From Guadua angustifolia (taxonomy: Eukaryota; Streptophyta; Magnoliopsida; Poales; Poaceae): 64,000 bases of DNA. Positions 63,715-64,000 of this stretch are shown here, piece after piece (the stretch's first letter is position 1; each line of letters opens with the position of its first letter). Below the pieces are notes generated by a model. The model was not told where the DNA came from. It saw nothing but the letters and a program-made list of their open reading frames with translations, and made no database searches. The position numbers and the translations under genes are program-made. The stretch covers positions 47,154,200 through 47,218,199 of the forward strand of contig CM070517.1 of the NCBI GenBank assembly GCA_036346375.1. Direction: 5' to 3'.

Positions 63715-64000
63715 ACCAAGGTGGCGGCGTCTTCGTTCTCCACGGCGGCGGCGGCCTGTGAATTAGGGTGATCGCATTGTCGCGAGAACGTGGCGGCGGC
63801 CGGTGAACTAAAGGCGGCGGCCGGGTGAACTAAGGCGGCGGCATCCGCGTGAATCGTGGTTGACACGGCGTGGCGACCTCGCCTGCGAGGTCGGTGGCGG
63901 GATCTCGCGAGAGGACGAGGCCGTAAGCGATGGCATCTCGCGGTAGAGTCGAGAACGCGGCGTCTTCGTTCGCGGGAAGGAGGAGATGGGCGCCTCGCGT
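63715..64000 (-). repeat. Right terminal inverted repeat of FAR1-type MULE (inner part)
   Basis: Reverse complement aligns with 54031-54280: ACGCGAGGCG, TCCTTCCCGCGAACGAAGAC, then GTGTCAACCACGATTCACGC and repeated GCCGCCGCC/AGTTCACCCGGCC. It runs off the window. The minus ORF 63588-63866 is a shadow. Confidence 0.75.

Overview
This is a plant nuclear window, almost certainly from a grass and probably a rice relative. The evidence is the transposon community (SIRE/Maximus-type Copia, long-LTR Gypsy, CACTA, Stowaway MITE, Helitron with a TCTCTACTA start, grass-type hAT fragments) and the GC-rich, TATA-containing monocot-style genes. There is no bacterial, phage or CRISPR content. Most of the 64 kb is nested mobile DNA. 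Only two host genes look intact: a SAM-dependent methyltransferase (37125-38274, two exons) and a FAF-like protein (53048-53614, minus). A third, glutathione synthetase (41492-45954), is recognisable over twelve exons but carries a stop codon and lost splice sites.

Layout. 1-20144 is a four-level nest. A mariner-like transposase gene (minus) is cut by a CACTA element whose terminus is at 17697. The TNP2 gene of that CACTA is cut at 14915 by a long Gypsy-type LTR (minus). That LTR is cut by a complete 11.8-kb SIRE-type Copia element (914-12743, 5-bp target duplication CTAAC) with an intact gag, a damaged pol and a third ORF. 20145-26080 is a second CACTA (TSD CAC) carrying fragments of host genes, including a PHS1-like phosphatase. 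26987-27244 is a Stowaway MITE. 27605-36408 is a Gypsy-type element that encodes only an intact Gag; its 3' LTR is split by a degenerate Copia element (29721-36062, TSD CTGTG). 36409-46500 holds the methyltransferase, a CACTA end, a LINE fragment and the glutathione synthetase. 47355-48668 is a hAT-like element carrying RHD3 exons. 49333-49551 is a SINE. 49798-51222 is a Helitron carrying the 5' part of an ABCC transporter. 51586-52228 is a Harbinger-like element. 52600 is another CACTA end. The FAF-like gene follows. 54024-64000 is a FAR1-type MULE with inverted ends, broken by a second copy of the long LTR (58252 onward), in the opposite orientation to the first.

The theme is gene-fragment capture and nesting: three DNA-transposon classes (CACTA, hAT, Helitron) each carry recognisable exons of host genes, and target duplications let much of the insertion order be read directly. 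Many reading frames in the elements are broken by single-base changes. Some of this may be assembly error, because repeated odd substitutions are visible in the LTRs of the SIRE element. All family assignments come from reading motifs by eye; no database search was run.
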